Both the position numbers and the translations under genes were made by a program. Shown here in pieces: positions 27,379-36,578 of a DNA stretch of 64,000 nt. Position 1 is the first letter of the stretch. Each line of letters begins with the position of its first letter. The DNA is taken from the NCBI GenBank assembly GCA_022827835.1, contig JAJEIO010000023.1:78689-142688 (forward strand). Direction: 5' to 3'. The DNA comes from Candidatus Latescibacterota bacterium. Its GTDB lineage: Bacteria; Latescibacterota; UBA2968; UBA8231. The notes beneath the pieces were generated by a model. That model had not been told where the DNA came from. It worked only from the letters and a program-made list of their open reading frames with translations, and searched no databases.

Positions 27379-28230
27379 ATGAAACCTTCGGCTGAGCTCA
27401 GGTCGAAGCCGCTGGTCCTGTTCCACGGCGGCTGTAACGATGGCTTCTGTGCCGCGTGGATCTACCGGCGCTACGTCAACCCACAAGCCGAGTTTAAAGC
27501 GGTTCAATACAACACCGACCCGCCGGCTACGGCTGACCGCGATGTCGTCATCCTCGACTTCAGCTACGAGCGGGCACAGCTCATGGAGATGCACGACCAC
27601 GCCCGCTCGCTCTTGGTTTTGGATCATCACGAGACGGCTGCGGACGCCTTAGCCGGGCTCGACTACTGCGTATTCGCCGAGGACAAGTCTGGAGCACGCA
27701 TGACTTGGGAATACTTTTTCGATCCCCGCTCTCAGGTCAGTGCGAGCGATGTCCCTTGGCTGGTGTCCTATACTGAAGACCGTGACCTGTGGCGGTGGGC
27801 CTTGGCTGATTCCAAGGCCGTCAACGCCGCCCTCGCCTCGTACCCGCGCGACTTTGCCGTGTGGGATGAAATCGCCGAGCGTGGGCCACAAGCCCTCGCC
27901 GTGGAAGGCCAAGCCATTCTCCGCTTCCAACACCGACTCATCCGGCCACGCGTTCGGTACCACGGTTGGACCACCATCAGTGGGTTTCGCGTCCCCATTA
28001 CCAATGCCACGTTTCTGACCTCTGAAATCGGCAATGCTCTCGCCGAAGGGCATCCTTTTTCCGCGGTGTTCTTCGTCCGTCCAGACAGCAAGGTCGTGTA
28101 CAATCTGCGCTCCAAAGGAGACGAAGCCGCGGATGTGGGTCGCATCGCGCGCGATTACGGCGGTGGAGGGCACAAGCACGCGGCGGCTTTTACCCTAGAA
28201 ACCATGCTGCCGATGGAAGCGGGGACGTAA
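27379..28230 (+). CDS. DHH/DHHA1-family phosphoesterase
   Basis: 283 aa. FHGGCNDGFCAAW at the N-terminus, VVILDFSY, the DHH motif VLDHHET (~77), and the DHHA1 motif GGGHKHAAAF near the C-terminus. Members cleave phosphodiesters in short RNA, pAp or cyclic dinucleotides; which one applies here cannot be read. Stands alone, divergent from the glutaredoxin-tolC unit, with a hairpin 9 nt after the stop. Confidence 0.88.
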   Translation: MKPSAELRSKPLVLFHGGCNDGFCAAWIYRRYVNPQAEFKAVQYNTDPPATADRDVVILDFSYERAQLMEMHDHARSLLVLDHHETAADALAGLDYCVFAEDKSGARMTWEYFFDPRSQVSASDVPWLVSYTEDRDLWRWALADSKAVNAALASYPRDFAVWDEIAERGPQALAVEGQAILRFQHRLIRPRVRYHGWTTISGFRVPITNATFLTSEIGNALAEGHPFSAVFFVRPDSKVVYNLRSKGDEAADVGRIARDYGGGGHKHAAAFTLETMLPMEAGT

Positions 28231-28239
28231 AATCACAAT

Positions 28240-28287
28240 CCAGCAAAACAGGCACCTGCGATCGGTCGCAAGTGCCTGTTTTGCTGG
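28240..28287. terminator. Long hairpin shared by the DHH gene and tRNA-Lys
   Basis: CCAGCAAAACAGGCAC and GTGCCTGTTTTGCTGG form a perfect 16-bp stem, with TGCGA/TCGCA pairing inside the loop. The outer right arm includes the encoded CCA of the minus-strand tRNA-Lys. There is no U run on either strand, so termination strength is uncertain. Confidence 0.6.
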
Positions 28288-28360
28288 TGAGCCCACTGGG
28301 AATCGAACCCAGGACCTACGGATTAAAAGTCCGGTGCTCTACCAGCTGAGCTATAGGCTC
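28285..28360 (-). tRNA. tRNA-Lys (TTT)
   Basis: Minus strand: acceptor GAGCCTA pairs with TGGGCTC (one T-G). Anticodon loop CTTTTAA closed by CCGGA/TCCGT gives TTT. T-arm CTGGG-TTCGATT-CCCAG. CCA is encoded and forms part of the adjacent hairpin. Confidence 0.97.
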
Positions 28361-28468
28361 TGTTCGGTGTTGTATCTAATTCAAAATAAGCGGTTTGCGT
28401 ATCTATCGCAAGACTTCCTACCCCACGCGGTGGCTTTTGCCCTAGGCCAGCGGTACCTGCCTATAAAT

Positions 28469-30754
28469 TCAGTAAGCCAAAGCGATAATTTTGGTCGTTT
28501 TATGCGTCTGCGCATCGCCTTGTACCACAACCCGCAAAATGTAGTTTCCCGGCGCGACTAGTTGCCCGAATTCGTCCTGGCCGTCCCAACTCAACGTTAT
28601 CGGCCCGGCTGTCTGCTGCTGGTCGTGTAGCACCCGGATTTCCCGTCCGCTCAGGTCGTAGAGTGCTACGTGCAGCAAGCGGGGCTGGAGGACGTTTAAT
28701 AGGGCAAACTCTATCCGCAGCAAATCGCCGATGCCATCTCCGTTGGGCGTCACGAGCGCGGCCGACACCGAGAGTCCGTCAATTAACGCAGAGCTGACCG
28801 GTAGCGCCACGGCGATCACTTCACTGGCAACCGCGTCGATGGCATCGCCTACATCCACTCGTTGCCTTACCTGTCGCTCTTCTCGACCACTGGCTAAGAA
28901 CGCCTCAAAGGGCATCTGTTGGCGGTATATCGTGCTGGCGAAGTCGAGTTCAATCAACCCAGCCCGCACGAACGGGTCGGCAAAGGCAATGTCCAATCCG
29001 CCATCTACTCGGGTTATTTCCACGTCTAACACCTGCCCCCCAGAGCGGAGCTCGCCAAGCTCAATGTCTGCCCCTGAACGCATGAGCAATTGATCGAAAC
29101 CCGTGCTGCCAGCACCGATATCCCAACCAAGATAATAGGTAAACTCCGTACGCTGCCCTGGCTGAGCCTGGATCGGGTAGATCTCAGCTCGCGTCGCCGC
29201 GGCCAAAGGCTCGGCGTAGCTCAGGACTAGCTCGTCGAGGACCGCCCTCTGCATCGGGTCGTCGCTGAGCAAATAGGCTTGCAATTGGACGAAACGCCTT
29301 GGCGTCGGCGAGAGAAAACCCCGATCCGACCGCTCGTACGCCTGACTCCAGATACTCCAGTCATCGCCGGGCGAACGGACGGTATCAACCCGGCCTTTGA
29401 AACTAGGAATTAGCTTGTTGTATTTCCTCTCGGTTACTTCCTTGCCGTTTTTGTCGTGGAAGACATAGGACTCCTGTAACAGATTGCCCGTCCGCGAGCG
29501 AATTTCTACGCGAGTCCTCTCAGGGGCCTCGACCTGCCAACTCAACCCTGTGGCGTTGCGCACGGCCCCCAGATCGTAGATCGGGGATTGCAAGATGGTG
29601 CCAGCGGGAAAGCCTTCGCCAAAGACTTGGAATTCGGCCGTCGTTCCCGTAATGCAACACTGCCTGTTCGGATAGCGCATCCGCAGATAGCGCAGCGGCC
29701 GGAGTGAGAACTGCTCTTCAAAGTGGACGATATGGCGCAAATTGCGGGGGTGTTCGGGCAACTCCCCTAGGACCTGCCAGCGCAGCGATCCGTCCGGAGC
29801 TAGCGATCCGTCCGACCCCCAGATGATATACCAAGGGAAGTGAATGGCGTTGCGCCGAGTCCAGCGCCAGTCAACGCTGCTGGGTGCAATGCCGGCTAGA
29901 TCGCCCAAAATCCGCACCCGATCCACCCAGTACAGGGCACCCAAATCAAAGGTGAATTCCGTGTCGCCGGGTTGGGAAAACCCCCAGTAGCGCCAACTCG
30001 ACACAATATCGCCGTCAATCAGCGCGTTGCTATTGCCCGTTGACTCGTAGCCTTCGGCCCGCGTGCCGATTTCGTTGAGGATATCGACCTGACCGCCGCG
30101 TTCCCGCATCCCCAGCGAGATATTGTCCCCCACGGCCTCTACCGCAATCGAGCTGATCCCCGCTCCCACGGTGGGCAAATCCACTTCGATGCGGATGAAT
30201 TGCAGCGGTTTAAGGCCGTATTCGATGACCAACTCTCGCTGCTGGTTGAAGCTGTAGCGGACGCGATCGCTATAGCGCACAATACTCGGCAGGGGTAGTC
30301 CGGTCGAATCAAAAAAGCGCTCGCCATTGGACAGTAGAACCTGAAACAACTCCAGCGGCGGCCCATCTTCCCGGAGCCGCAAGATCACTCGCCGTGCAGA
30401 AACGACGCGGCCCAAATCGACCTCGACGTACATGTTCTCGGGATCGTCATCCCAATCGGGAGCCCAGAAGCTGCTCAAGCTCCCGTCAATCAGGTTGCCA
30501 GCATCGCCGCTGTTGGATCCCGCAGCGCGGATACCACCGCCGAAATCCCCGGCATTGGCGACCGCGTCGATATTTCGCCGCACAAATCTGGGGGCAGCTT
30601 TCCCACGGCTGATTTCGATGGCATTGCCGGGCCGCTGCCACGCATCCCAATCCGCGTTGGTCCCAATCCGTAGTACCTCGCCTGCTGCGGGTGATATCGT
30701 GCTGCAGAGCAGCAATACCTGAAGAAAATACCCTAATTCGCGGTAATTTTTCAC
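28469..30754 (-). CDS. Secreted multidomain protein with discoidin-like and FlgD-type Ig domains
   Basis: 761 aa. An N-terminal signal peptide precedes AGEVLRIG. Two discoidin (F5/8 type C)-like regions follow: LIDGSLSSFWAPDWDDDPEN with YVEVDLGRVVSARRVIL, and LIDGDIVSSWRYWGFSQPGD with FTFDLGALYWVDRVRIL. The last ~90 residues (LYDLSGREIRVLHD, SWDGQDEFGQLVAPGNY) form a FlgD-like Ig domain of the type found at the C-terminus of secreted FCB-group proteins. Likely cell-surface or extracellular, perhaps carbohydrate-binding. Monocistronic. Confidence 0.8.
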   Translation of the reverse strand: MKNYRELGYFLQVLLLCSTISPAAGEVLRIGTNADWDAWQRPGNAIEISRGKAAPRFVRRNIDAVANAGDFGGGIRAAGSNSGDAGNLIDGSLSSFWAPDWDDDPENMYVEVDLGRVVSARRVILRLREDGPPLELFQVLLSNGERFFDSTGLPLPSIVRYSDRVRYSFNQQRELVIEYGLKPLQFIRIEVDLPTVGAGISSIAVEAVGDNISLGMRERGGQVDILNEIGTRAEGYESTGNSNALIDGDIVSSWRYWGFSQPGDTEFTFDLGALYWVDRVRILGDLAGIAPSSVDWRWTRRNAIHFPWYIIWGSDGSLAPDGSLRWQVLGELPEHPRNLRHIVHFEEQFSLRPLRYLRMRYPNRQCCITGTTAEFQVFGEGFPAGTILQSPIYDLGAVRNATGLSWQVEAPERTRVEIRSRTGNLLQESYVFHDKNGKEVTERKYNKLIPSFKGRVDTVRSPGDDWSIWSQAYERSDRGFLSPTPRRFVQLQAYLLSDDPMQRAVLDELVLSYAEPLAAATRAEIYPIQAQPGQRTEFTYYLGWDIGAGSTGFDQLLMRSGADIELGELRSGGQVLDVEITRVDGGLDIAFADPFVRAGLIELDFASTIYRQQMPFEAFLASGREERQVRQRVDVGDAIDAVASEVIAVALPVSSALIDGLSVSAALVTPNGDGIGDLLRIEFALLNVLQPRLLHVALYDLSGREIRVLHDQQQTAGPITLSWDGQDEFGQLVAPGNYILRVVVQGDAQTHKTTKIIALAY

Positions 30755-30786
30755 GGTGTGCCTCCCGCGCCGGGGTTCAGGGTGCC

Positions 30787-31797
30787 CTACCCCACGCGAT
30801 ACTTCTCCACAGCTTCCATGTCTAGCTCAACGCCCAACCCGGGCCCGTCTGGCACGGTAACATGACCATCAACCGGCGTCAGCGCACCGCCGATTAGGTC
30901 GTTTTCGCGCGTGAAATGTAGGCTGTCGGAGGGAATAGTTGCATTGGGAATAGTCGCGTGGACGTGCGTACCATACGCACCCGACACGCCTAATCCCAAC
31001 CCCACGACCTGTAACCAGACCGGCATCCCGGCCGCCGCGGCCATGCCGGCGCAGATCTGCGCGCGCTCGACGTTGCCGCCCAGATTGAAGCAATCGGCCG
31101 CCTCGGCGCGGATCGCGCTCAGCACCATCTGCGGATCGCCTAAATGGGGCGCGAGCCGGATGCGGGTGTGGCGGCGAAAATCGCGGTACTGATGCCAGCC
31201 CGGCAAGTACTGGAAGGGATCCTCAAACGCCTCGATGTTATACGGCTCTAATGACTCGGCCAACCGCAGGCTGGTGCTCAAATCGCCGAAAGTGAAATTC
31301 GGATCGACGATAATGCCGTAGTCCGGGCCAGCAGCTTTGGTCATCAGCTTGACGGTCTCGACGATGTTCCAAGGCCGCGCCTTGAGCTTGTGGGTCTTAA
31401 ACCCTCGCTTGGCCCCTTCCTCAGCCATGGCGGCAAATTCGCGCGGCTCCAGCGGCGGCGACCACCAGCCCACTGGCACTCGGTCCCAATGCTTGGATCC
31501 CATCAGCTTCCAAGCCGGTACCCCGAGGGCCTGGCCGACGATGTCGTACAGGGCCATGATCATCGCTCCGCCCTTGTCGCCCAAGTTGACCTGCATGGGA
31601 TCGACGCCGGTCCACTCGGCCTCCAAGCTGGCCAACGAGCCACCGCGCCCCCCTTCGCCCACTCCGCAAATGCCCTCGTCGGTATGCACTTTAATCAGGC
31701 TGATAGGCTGCTCCAAGTAATGTCCAGGACGACTCTTTTCAATTGAGGGGATGTGTGGCACCGCAGTGACAAACTCTTCGATCTGGGTGATTTTCAC
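30787..31797 (-). CDS. Enolase-superfamily (mandelate racemase/muconate lactonizing) protein, atypical
   Basis: 336 aa from a GTG at 31797 with GGGAGG 7 nt upstream; the frame runs open to 32226 but over the previous gene. Capping domain HTDEGICGVGEGG, then barrel K-x-K (KLKARPW), IVDPNF (metal Asp) and EAFEDPF (metal Glu). At the position of the third metal ligand (usually IAxGE or LDES) it reads LAPHLGD, and no clear His-Asp base pair follows. It may be a divergent or non-canonical member. Follows the other enolase-like gene by 2 nt. Confidence 0.8.
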   Translation of the reverse strand: MKITQIEEFVTAVPHIPSIEKSRPGHYLEQPISLIKVHTDEGICGVGEGGRGGSLASLEAEWTGVDPMQVNLGDKGGAMIMALYDIVGQALGVPAWKLMGSKHWDRVPVGWWSPPLEPREFAAMAEEGAKRGFKTHKLKARPWNIVETVKLMTKAAGPDYGIIVDPNFTFGDLSTSLRLAESLEPYNIEAFEDPFQYLPGWHQYRDFRRHTRIRLAPHLGDPQMVLSAIRAEAADCFNLGGNVERAQICAGMAAAAGMPVWLQVVGLGLGVSGAYGTHVHATIPNATIPSDSLHFTRENDLIGGALTPVDGHVTVPDGPGLGVELDMEAVEKYRVG

Positions 31798-31799
31798 GA

Positions 31800-33002
31800 T
31801 TACACCTCCCTTAGCCAGTCCTCGGGAATGTCGATCCCAAAGCCAGGGCCTTTGGGTAGCCCGAGTAGTCCCTTTTGCGGCACGTTGGTCCCCGGCGGAA
31901 CCTTGTAGTGTCGCTGCCCCCACTTCGAAGGGGTCCCGATATAGCACTCCGCCAACGGCACTCCGGGCAGGGAGCCGATGAAAAACTCGATCAGCGGGGT
32001 ATTGGGCATCGCCGCTGTCCAGTGCTGGCCATACGGGTCGTTGCCCCCAGTGTGCAGACACATCTGGATGCCTTGCGCATCGGCGTAATGGGCCAGTTTC
32101 ATCGCCTCGGTAAAACCCCCGATCCAGTAGATATCGGCCTGGATCAAATCGACGAGCCGCTCCTGAACGGCCCTCATGCCGGGATGGCGAGTGGACCAGT
32201 GCTCGCCGTCGGCCAGCGTCTGCCAAGGCACGCGCTGGCGCAGGGCGCGGTGCCCTTCCCAGTCGTGGGGCATCAGCATCTCCTCCATCCAGCGCATCCG
32301 ATACGGTTTGAGCGCCTCGCAGATGCGCACGGCAAAGTCGAGATCAAAGGTCATCCAGCAATCGAGCATCAAGTCGGCGTCCGGGCCAATTAACTCGCGG
32401 CACTTGGCCATCAGTTCGACCGTGCCGTCGATTCCGGCTTGCCCATCAACGGGTCCGTGCGGACGGGCCAGCTTGAACTTTTTGAAGCCCAACTCCAAGT
32501 ACCAATCGACGTCGTTGCCGGTGGCATAGACGTCCATCTGAGTGCGCTGCGGGCCTCCGGCTAGCCGATAGACGGGCTGGTCGAGGGTTTTGCCCCACAG
32601 GTCCCACAGCGCCAAATCGACCCCGGCGACTGCCCGCGCCGTAAGCCCTTCGTTGCCAAAGGAAAGCGTCCCTCGCCACATGCGATCGTTGCACCGGTCG
32701 ATGGCACCCACCTCCTGCCCGACGACTAGGGGCGCTAGGCACTCGGCGATGATCGGCTGGGTAGCATGGCCTGAATCCGTGCGGCCCAAGCCAAAGGTGC
32801 CGTCCTCGGCGATAGCCTTAACCCAGATCACCCCACCCGGCTTGGGCATGAGCCGTTCCTCGGGCGCGAATTTATCCATTGGCGTGGCCTGCTTAGGTGC
32901 CCAAAGCCACGTCTGCTCGCGCAGCGGTCGAGTCCCCTCCTCGCTCGGCGGTGGAGGCGACAGTTCAAAGGTTTGGATAGCAGCTATTTTCTTGGCGCAC
33001 AT
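31800..33002 (-). CDS. Enolase-superfamily dehydratase (rhamnonate dehydratase-like)
   Basis: 400 aa. Capping domain ends in MDKFAPEERLMPKPGG; barrel KFKLARPHGP, metal ligands Asp in LMLDCWMTFD, Glu in WMEEML and Glu in DGEHW, and general base His in CLHTGGNDPYGQHW. The DCWM and DGEHW motifs and the C-terminal LAECYIGTP resemble L-rhamnonate-type sugar-acid dehydratases. Exact substrate unproven. Same operon as the atypical member downstream. Confidence 0.85.
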   Translation of the reverse strand: MCAKKIAAIQTFELSPPPPSEEGTRPLREQTWLWAPKQATPMDKFAPEERLMPKPGGVIWVKAIAEDGTFGLGRTDSGHATQPIIAECLAPLVVGQEVGAIDRCNDRMWRGTLSFGNEGLTARAVAGVDLALWDLWGKTLDQPVYRLAGGPQRTQMDVYATGNDVDWYLELGFKKFKLARPHGPVDGQAGIDGTVELMAKCRELIGPDADLMLDCWMTFDLDFAVRICEALKPYRMRWMEEMLMPHDWEGHRALRQRVPWQTLADGEHWSTRHPGMRAVQERLVDLIQADIYWIGGFTEAMKLAHYADAQGIQMCLHTGGNDPYGQHWTAAMPNTPLIEFFIGSLPGVPLAECYIGTPSKWGQRHYKVPPGTNVPQKGLLGLPKGPGFGIDIPEDWLREV

Positions 33003-33026
33003 TAGGTTGATCTAACCATTTAATTC

Positions 33027-34055
33027 TTACAGTTCGAGTTGGCAGCCTCGTTCAGCCGCACCGTACGCCGCCTCGACAAAGCGCATAGCCTGCCAAGCAT
33101 CGTCGCCATTGGTGATAAAAGTACCTTGTCCACGGCTGGCGGCGACAAAGTCGGCGATAAAACCCAATCCGGCCGCTCCGCCGTACCCGGGGGCCTCGCC
33201 GACCGAGAGATCGAATTGGCGGTACTCGTCCTCGGTCCAGCCCTCGGCTTGGCTCTGGACGACGAGCCGGTCGCCGCGTCCGTCCCAGTCTTGCATCACC
33301 CAAGTTGCATCTCCTGCAGTCCCCCTGAAACACAAGTAGATATCGCCGTAGCGGCGCGGCAGGACATAGCCAGCGTGCAAGCTGCCCAGCGCGCCGTTGT
33401 CCATGCGGAACGAGGCAGCGAGTACGTCCTCGACGTCGATTCCGGTGTCGCTCAGGGTCGCCTTGTGCGCGCTGACACCTTGGTACTCTAAGCCGCTGAT
33501 ATAGCGGATCAAATCGACCGTGTGGATCGCCAGCCAGTGCAGGATGCCCCCGCCCGCCTGTGCGCGATCAAAGAGCCAGTGGTCCGGCTTGCGCTGCTGG
33601 ACGGTGCTGGTGATCATCCGCCCCTCAATGGAGACGATGCGACCCAAAACACCAGCGGCGACGAGTTCGCGCGCTTTTCTGGCAATCGGATGACAGCGGT
33701 TCAAAAAGGCCGTCGCCCATAAGACCTGCTTTGCGGCGGCGATTTCGTTGAGACGAGCGATATCTGCAGCCGTGCGCGCGACCGGTTTCTCGGCAATAAT
33801 CGGCACGCCAGCCTGCAAAAGCTGTGCGATGCGGTCTGGCGCTTGATCATTGCGCGTGCATACGATGGCTAATTCCAGCTTCTCGTCCGCCAGTAACTCA
33901 TCTAAGCTACCATACACCTGATCGACATCAGTGCATTCTTCGGCTGCACAAACGACTAACCGCCCCACCGCCTCGCAGTGCTGTAGCGAAGTCAGCCACC
34001 CACGGCTGTGAGGATTGTCCAGCCCAACCAAAGCAGCGCATACTTTATCCGTCAT
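33027..34055 (-). CDS. Gfo/Idh/MocA-family oxidoreductase
   Basis: 342 aa from the ATG at 34055, which overlaps the upstream oxidoreductase by 11 nt; the frame opens earlier but within that gene. Rossmann half starts VCAALVGLDNPHSRG rather than the usual GxGxxG, then AIVCTRNDQAPD and the EKP motif (IIAEKPVARTAAD) with catalytic Lys. C-terminal half: GGGILHWLAIHTVDLIRYI. NAD(P)-dependent sugar or polyol dehydrogenase of unknown substrate. Confidence 0.87.
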   Translation of the reverse strand: MTDKVCAALVGLDNPHSRGWLTSLQHCEAVGRLVVCAAEECTDVDQVYGSLDELLADEKLELAIVCTRNDQAPDRIAQLLQAGVPIIAEKPVARTAADIARLNEIAAAKQVLWATAFLNRCHPIARKARELVAAGVLGRIVSIEGRMITSTVQQRKPDHWLFDRAQAGGGILHWLAIHTVDLIRYISGLEYQGVSAHKATLSDTGIDVEDVLAASFRMDNGALGSLHAGYVLPRRYGDIYLCFRGTAGDATWVMQDWDGRGDRLVVQSQAEGWTEDEYRQFDLSVGEAPGYGGAAGLGFIADFVAASRGQGTFITNGDDAWQAMRFVEAAYGAAERGCQLEL

Positions 34056-35031
34056 GGTAATCCACCATCTTTCCTTCCCGCGCCGAGCGGTAAATGTTTT
34101 CCAACAGTGCCACCGTGCGGCGGCCCTCGCGGCCATCCACCCGCAGAGCGGTCCCATTTTCTAAGGCCGATACCACGTCCTCGACGACGTTGGCCAGCGG
34201 ATTGTCCATGGCCAGTAGCTTCTCTTCCAGCCCATCGCCAAAGACGCGCATCTCGCCCGACAGCACGGCGTCCAGCAACACCCCCCCTTCGCTGCCGTGG
34301 ACCTCGGCGCTAAAGTAGGGACTTGCTGGGAAGGTCGTCGTGCCCAAGATCCCTCCCTTGGCCCCGCTTTCGAAATTCAAAATGGCCTGACCAATATCCT
34401 CGGTCTCAATATCGTGGTTCACAATCGCCGTTTCGCCATAGACCGTCTTGGGCACGCCCATGAACCACAGCAGGAGATCGATCAGATGCGACCCTTGGTT
34501 GGCCAGCGACCCGCCCCCGTCCATCGCCCAAGTGCCGCGCCAGCCGCCGCCGTGTTCAAAGTACTCCTGCGAGCGAAACCACTTAAAGCGCACTTCGCCG
34601 AGTATGGGCTTGCCTAATAGGCCCTGCTTGAGGGCTTCGGCGACGCGGTAATTATTGTCAACGTAGCGGCTTTGGTAATCAACGCCGAGCAAGAGGCCGC
34701 CCGCATCGGCTGCGGCGATCAGCTTGTCGCAGGCTCTCGTGCTGACGTCCATCGGCTTAGTGGTGATTACGTGCTTGCCAGCTCTGAGAGCCTCGACGCC
34801 GATGGATGCGTGCAGCCCGCTCGGGGTCATCACCAGCACGACATCCACATCGCTCTGCCCCAAGGCGTCTTCAAGGGCTGTACACCACGAGCAGCCCATT
34901 TCCTCGCCTACTTGGCGGGCCAAGTCCTCGTTGAGATCGACGACCACACGCAGTTCCGCCCCTTCGGTCTCGGCCACTTGACGGGCGCGATTGCGCCCCA
35001 TGCCCAGTCCTACAACAGCAAATCCGATCAT
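34045..35031 (-). CDS. Gfo/Idh/MocA-family oxidoreductase
   Basis: 328 aa. Rossmann fold AVVGLGMGRNRARQV, VVLVMTPSGLHASIG, and TTKPMDVSTRACD (Lys of the EKP-type motif; Glu replaced by Thr). C-terminal beta-sheet half: GGGSLANQGSHLIDLLLW. AAGGAG precedes the ATG by 8 nt. First gene of a probable four-gene sugar-acid/polyol unit running down to 30787. Confidence 0.88.
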   Translation of the reverse strand: MIGFAVVGLGMGRNRARQVAETEGAELRVVVDLNEDLARQVGEEMGCSWCTALEDALGQSDVDVVLVMTPSGLHASIGVEALRAGKHVITTKPMDVSTRACDKLIAAADAGGLLLGVDYQSRYVDNNYRVAEALKQGLLGKPILGEVRFKWFRSQEYFEHGGGWRGTWAMDGGGSLANQGSHLIDLLLWFMGVPKTVYGETAIVNHDIETEDIGQAILNFESGAKGGILGTTTFPASPYFSAEVHGSEGGVLLDAVLSGEMRVFGDGLEEKLLAMDNPLANVVEDVVSALENGTALRVDGREGRRTVALLENIYRSAREGKMVDYHDG

Positions 35032-35257
35032 TTTACTAGCTCCTTAGCAGATTTTTGAGATACCGCATTATCACAAGGACCATAGAGTACCACCTCCAGC
35101 CTCATTCATAGCTTTTCAGAGGACGACCATGATACTCCACCATAGATGGACCACCTGGACCACCCATCTCATATCGCAAGCTGATATGACGCCTGCTATA
35201 CTTCCACTCATACTCTCGGACATGATCGCCTACCTGCAGACTTCGCCGCTGTGTGGT
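35032..35257. other. Gene-free gap between catabolic operon and accessory patch
   Basis: 226 nt without a convincing gene. It contains short CCACC-rich direct repeats (ATGGACCACC, TGGACCACCC near 35144-35166). No IS ends, att site or tRNA fragment is recognisable. Confidence 0.4.
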
Positions 35258-36148
35258 TTAGGGTGTATCACCGGCCCATAGCCATTTACTGCATTTTATG
35301 AGCCTGTCCAGCGTGAAGTCGCCTGCGGCAAACTTCTTGGCGTCCACTTCAAGGGCAAGACGCTTATCCTCCTTCATCTGCTTCTTGAAGTCGTCATTTT
35401 TCGGGTTGCCATAGAAAATTTCAAAGATAAGCTCTCTTGGGTCCTGCGGCGTTCTGGCGGTTAGACGTTTTGCCCCGTCTTTGCCAACCCTTTTCTTTAA
35501 GTCAGCAATAGCCCTTTTATCGTAAAAGGCAGGATGGACATAAGGCGGAGGCGCCCAATGGTCCCTCCATTCTTCATCTGTCAAGAACAATGGAGGACGA
35601 GTCTTTCCCATTGCTTTGAGGGCGTTCACTATCTTATCTCCCCGTTCATTTGCCTCCTCTGTCTCCTCCTTGAGGGCCATCCACTGGGAGGTCAGTTTCT
35701 TGCTCTTGCCCCACGGTTTCAGATACCAGTTCCTAGCCCATGCCTGTTCGTCGCCGTGCCTATACATAGGCATACCCTCAAGACGTACATCATACAGCCT
35801 ACCGAGGCCATCATCCTTATATTCGCTCTTGGCACTCCTCACCAAAAAGCCGCCTTCAGGGATGATTAGGCCAGGGTGCGGAGGCAGCCCCTTGATCCTC
35901 TCACGTAGCAATACAGACTCGACCCACGCTTGGATGATCTTATGGGTGTCGCAAGACTTGCTTGGGGGATGAGAAAAGTACCGGCTCGGTAGCTTCCTTC
36001 CATTCTTCCCCGTCCCGCCATTGCCGCCTTTAAGGGTAAGCTCCGCGCCACAGCCAAGGCATGTATAGCTAGAGCGGCCTTTAGCAAGCCTCGGGTCATC
36101 TGGACGGACAATCTCTCCTTTCCATTTGGCAGGAATTTGTTCAGTCAT
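35258..36148 (-). CDS. Zinc-finger protein, possibly CoiA-like nuclease family
   Basis: 296 aa. Near the N-terminus YTCLGCGAELTL is followed by RYFSHPPSKSCDTH, a Cys/His arrangement like the zinc-ribbon plus HFxH element of CoiA-like predicted nucleases. A basic central region (KPWGKSKKLTSQW) and a C-terminal FGNPKNDD-like stretch are not recognised. Composition is more AT-rich than its neighbours, suggesting transfer. Sits just downstream of vapBC. Function assignment is weak. Confidence 0.55.
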   Translation of the reverse strand: MTEQIPAKWKGEIVRPDDPRLAKGRSSYTCLGCGAELTLKGGNGGTGKNGRKLPSRYFSHPPSKSCDTHKIIQAWVESVLLRERIKGLPPHPGLIIPEGGFLVRSAKSEYKDDGLGRLYDVRLEGMPMYRHGDEQAWARNWYLKPWGKSKKLTSQWMALKEETEEANERGDKIVNALKAMGKTRPPLFLTDEEWRDHWAPPPYVHPAFYDKRAIADLKKRVGKDGAKRLTARTPQDPRELIFEIFYGNPKNDDFKKQMKEDKRLALEVDAKKFAAGDFTLDRLIKCSKWLWAGDTP

Positions 36149-36182
36149 CTTAGCCCTTTACCTGGCACTATTCGGTCGCGGC

Positions 36183-36578
36183 TTAGACCCAGTTTTCACA
36201 CTTCAATCCCCGAATCCGGCTGAACTCTCTCATATTATTGCTCACTAGGATGCACTGCTGACTCAGGGCATGTGCAGCGATTAGCAGGTCCATATTGCCG
36301 ATGGGCTTGCCCTTTTTTTCTAAGCTAGTGCGGATTTTACCGTATTGCCGAGCCGCTTCCACATTCCAAGGCTGCACCTCCAGGTGGGAGACGAAATCAA
36401 CTAAAATGCGCTGATTCATTTTTTTTGACGAAGACCGCTCGACTCCGTATTGCAGTTCCGCATACGTGATCGTGGAAATACAGAGATCATTGGGAGGAAT
36501 TGCGTTGAATTTCTCCAGTAAGTTAGCCGGTCGTTTTTTGATGATATAGATGCATATGTCGGTATCCAGCATGTACAT
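36183..36578 (-). CDS. vapC: VapC-type PIN-domain toxin (ribonuclease)
   Basis: 131 aa. PIN acidic residues are present: MLDTDICIYI (Asp near the N-terminus), ITYAELQYGVE, and NMDLLIAAHALSQ with the central Asp, then LVSNNMREFSRI. VapC toxins cleave tRNA or rRNA. The ATG follows the vapB stop directly, the usual antitoxin-toxin order. Neighbouring zinc-finger gene starts just downstream. Confidence 0.92.
   Translation of the reverse strand: MYMLDTDICIYIIKKRPANLLEKFNAIPPNDLCISTITYAELQYGVERSSSKKMNQRILVDFVSHLEVQPWNVEAARQYGKIRTSLEKKGKPIGNMDLLIAAHALSQQCILVSNNMREFSRIRGLKCENWV

Noticed and set aside
27289..27630. N-terminal extension of the glutaredoxin frame
   Set aside because: Overlaps the DHH gene on the other strand; GTG with RBS at 27288 gives a standard glutaredoxin.
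31798..32226. N-terminal extension of the atypical enolase-like gene
   Set aside because: Lies over the end of the upstream gene and reads as Arg/Gly-rich shadow; a GTG with RBS at 31797 gives the family N-terminus.
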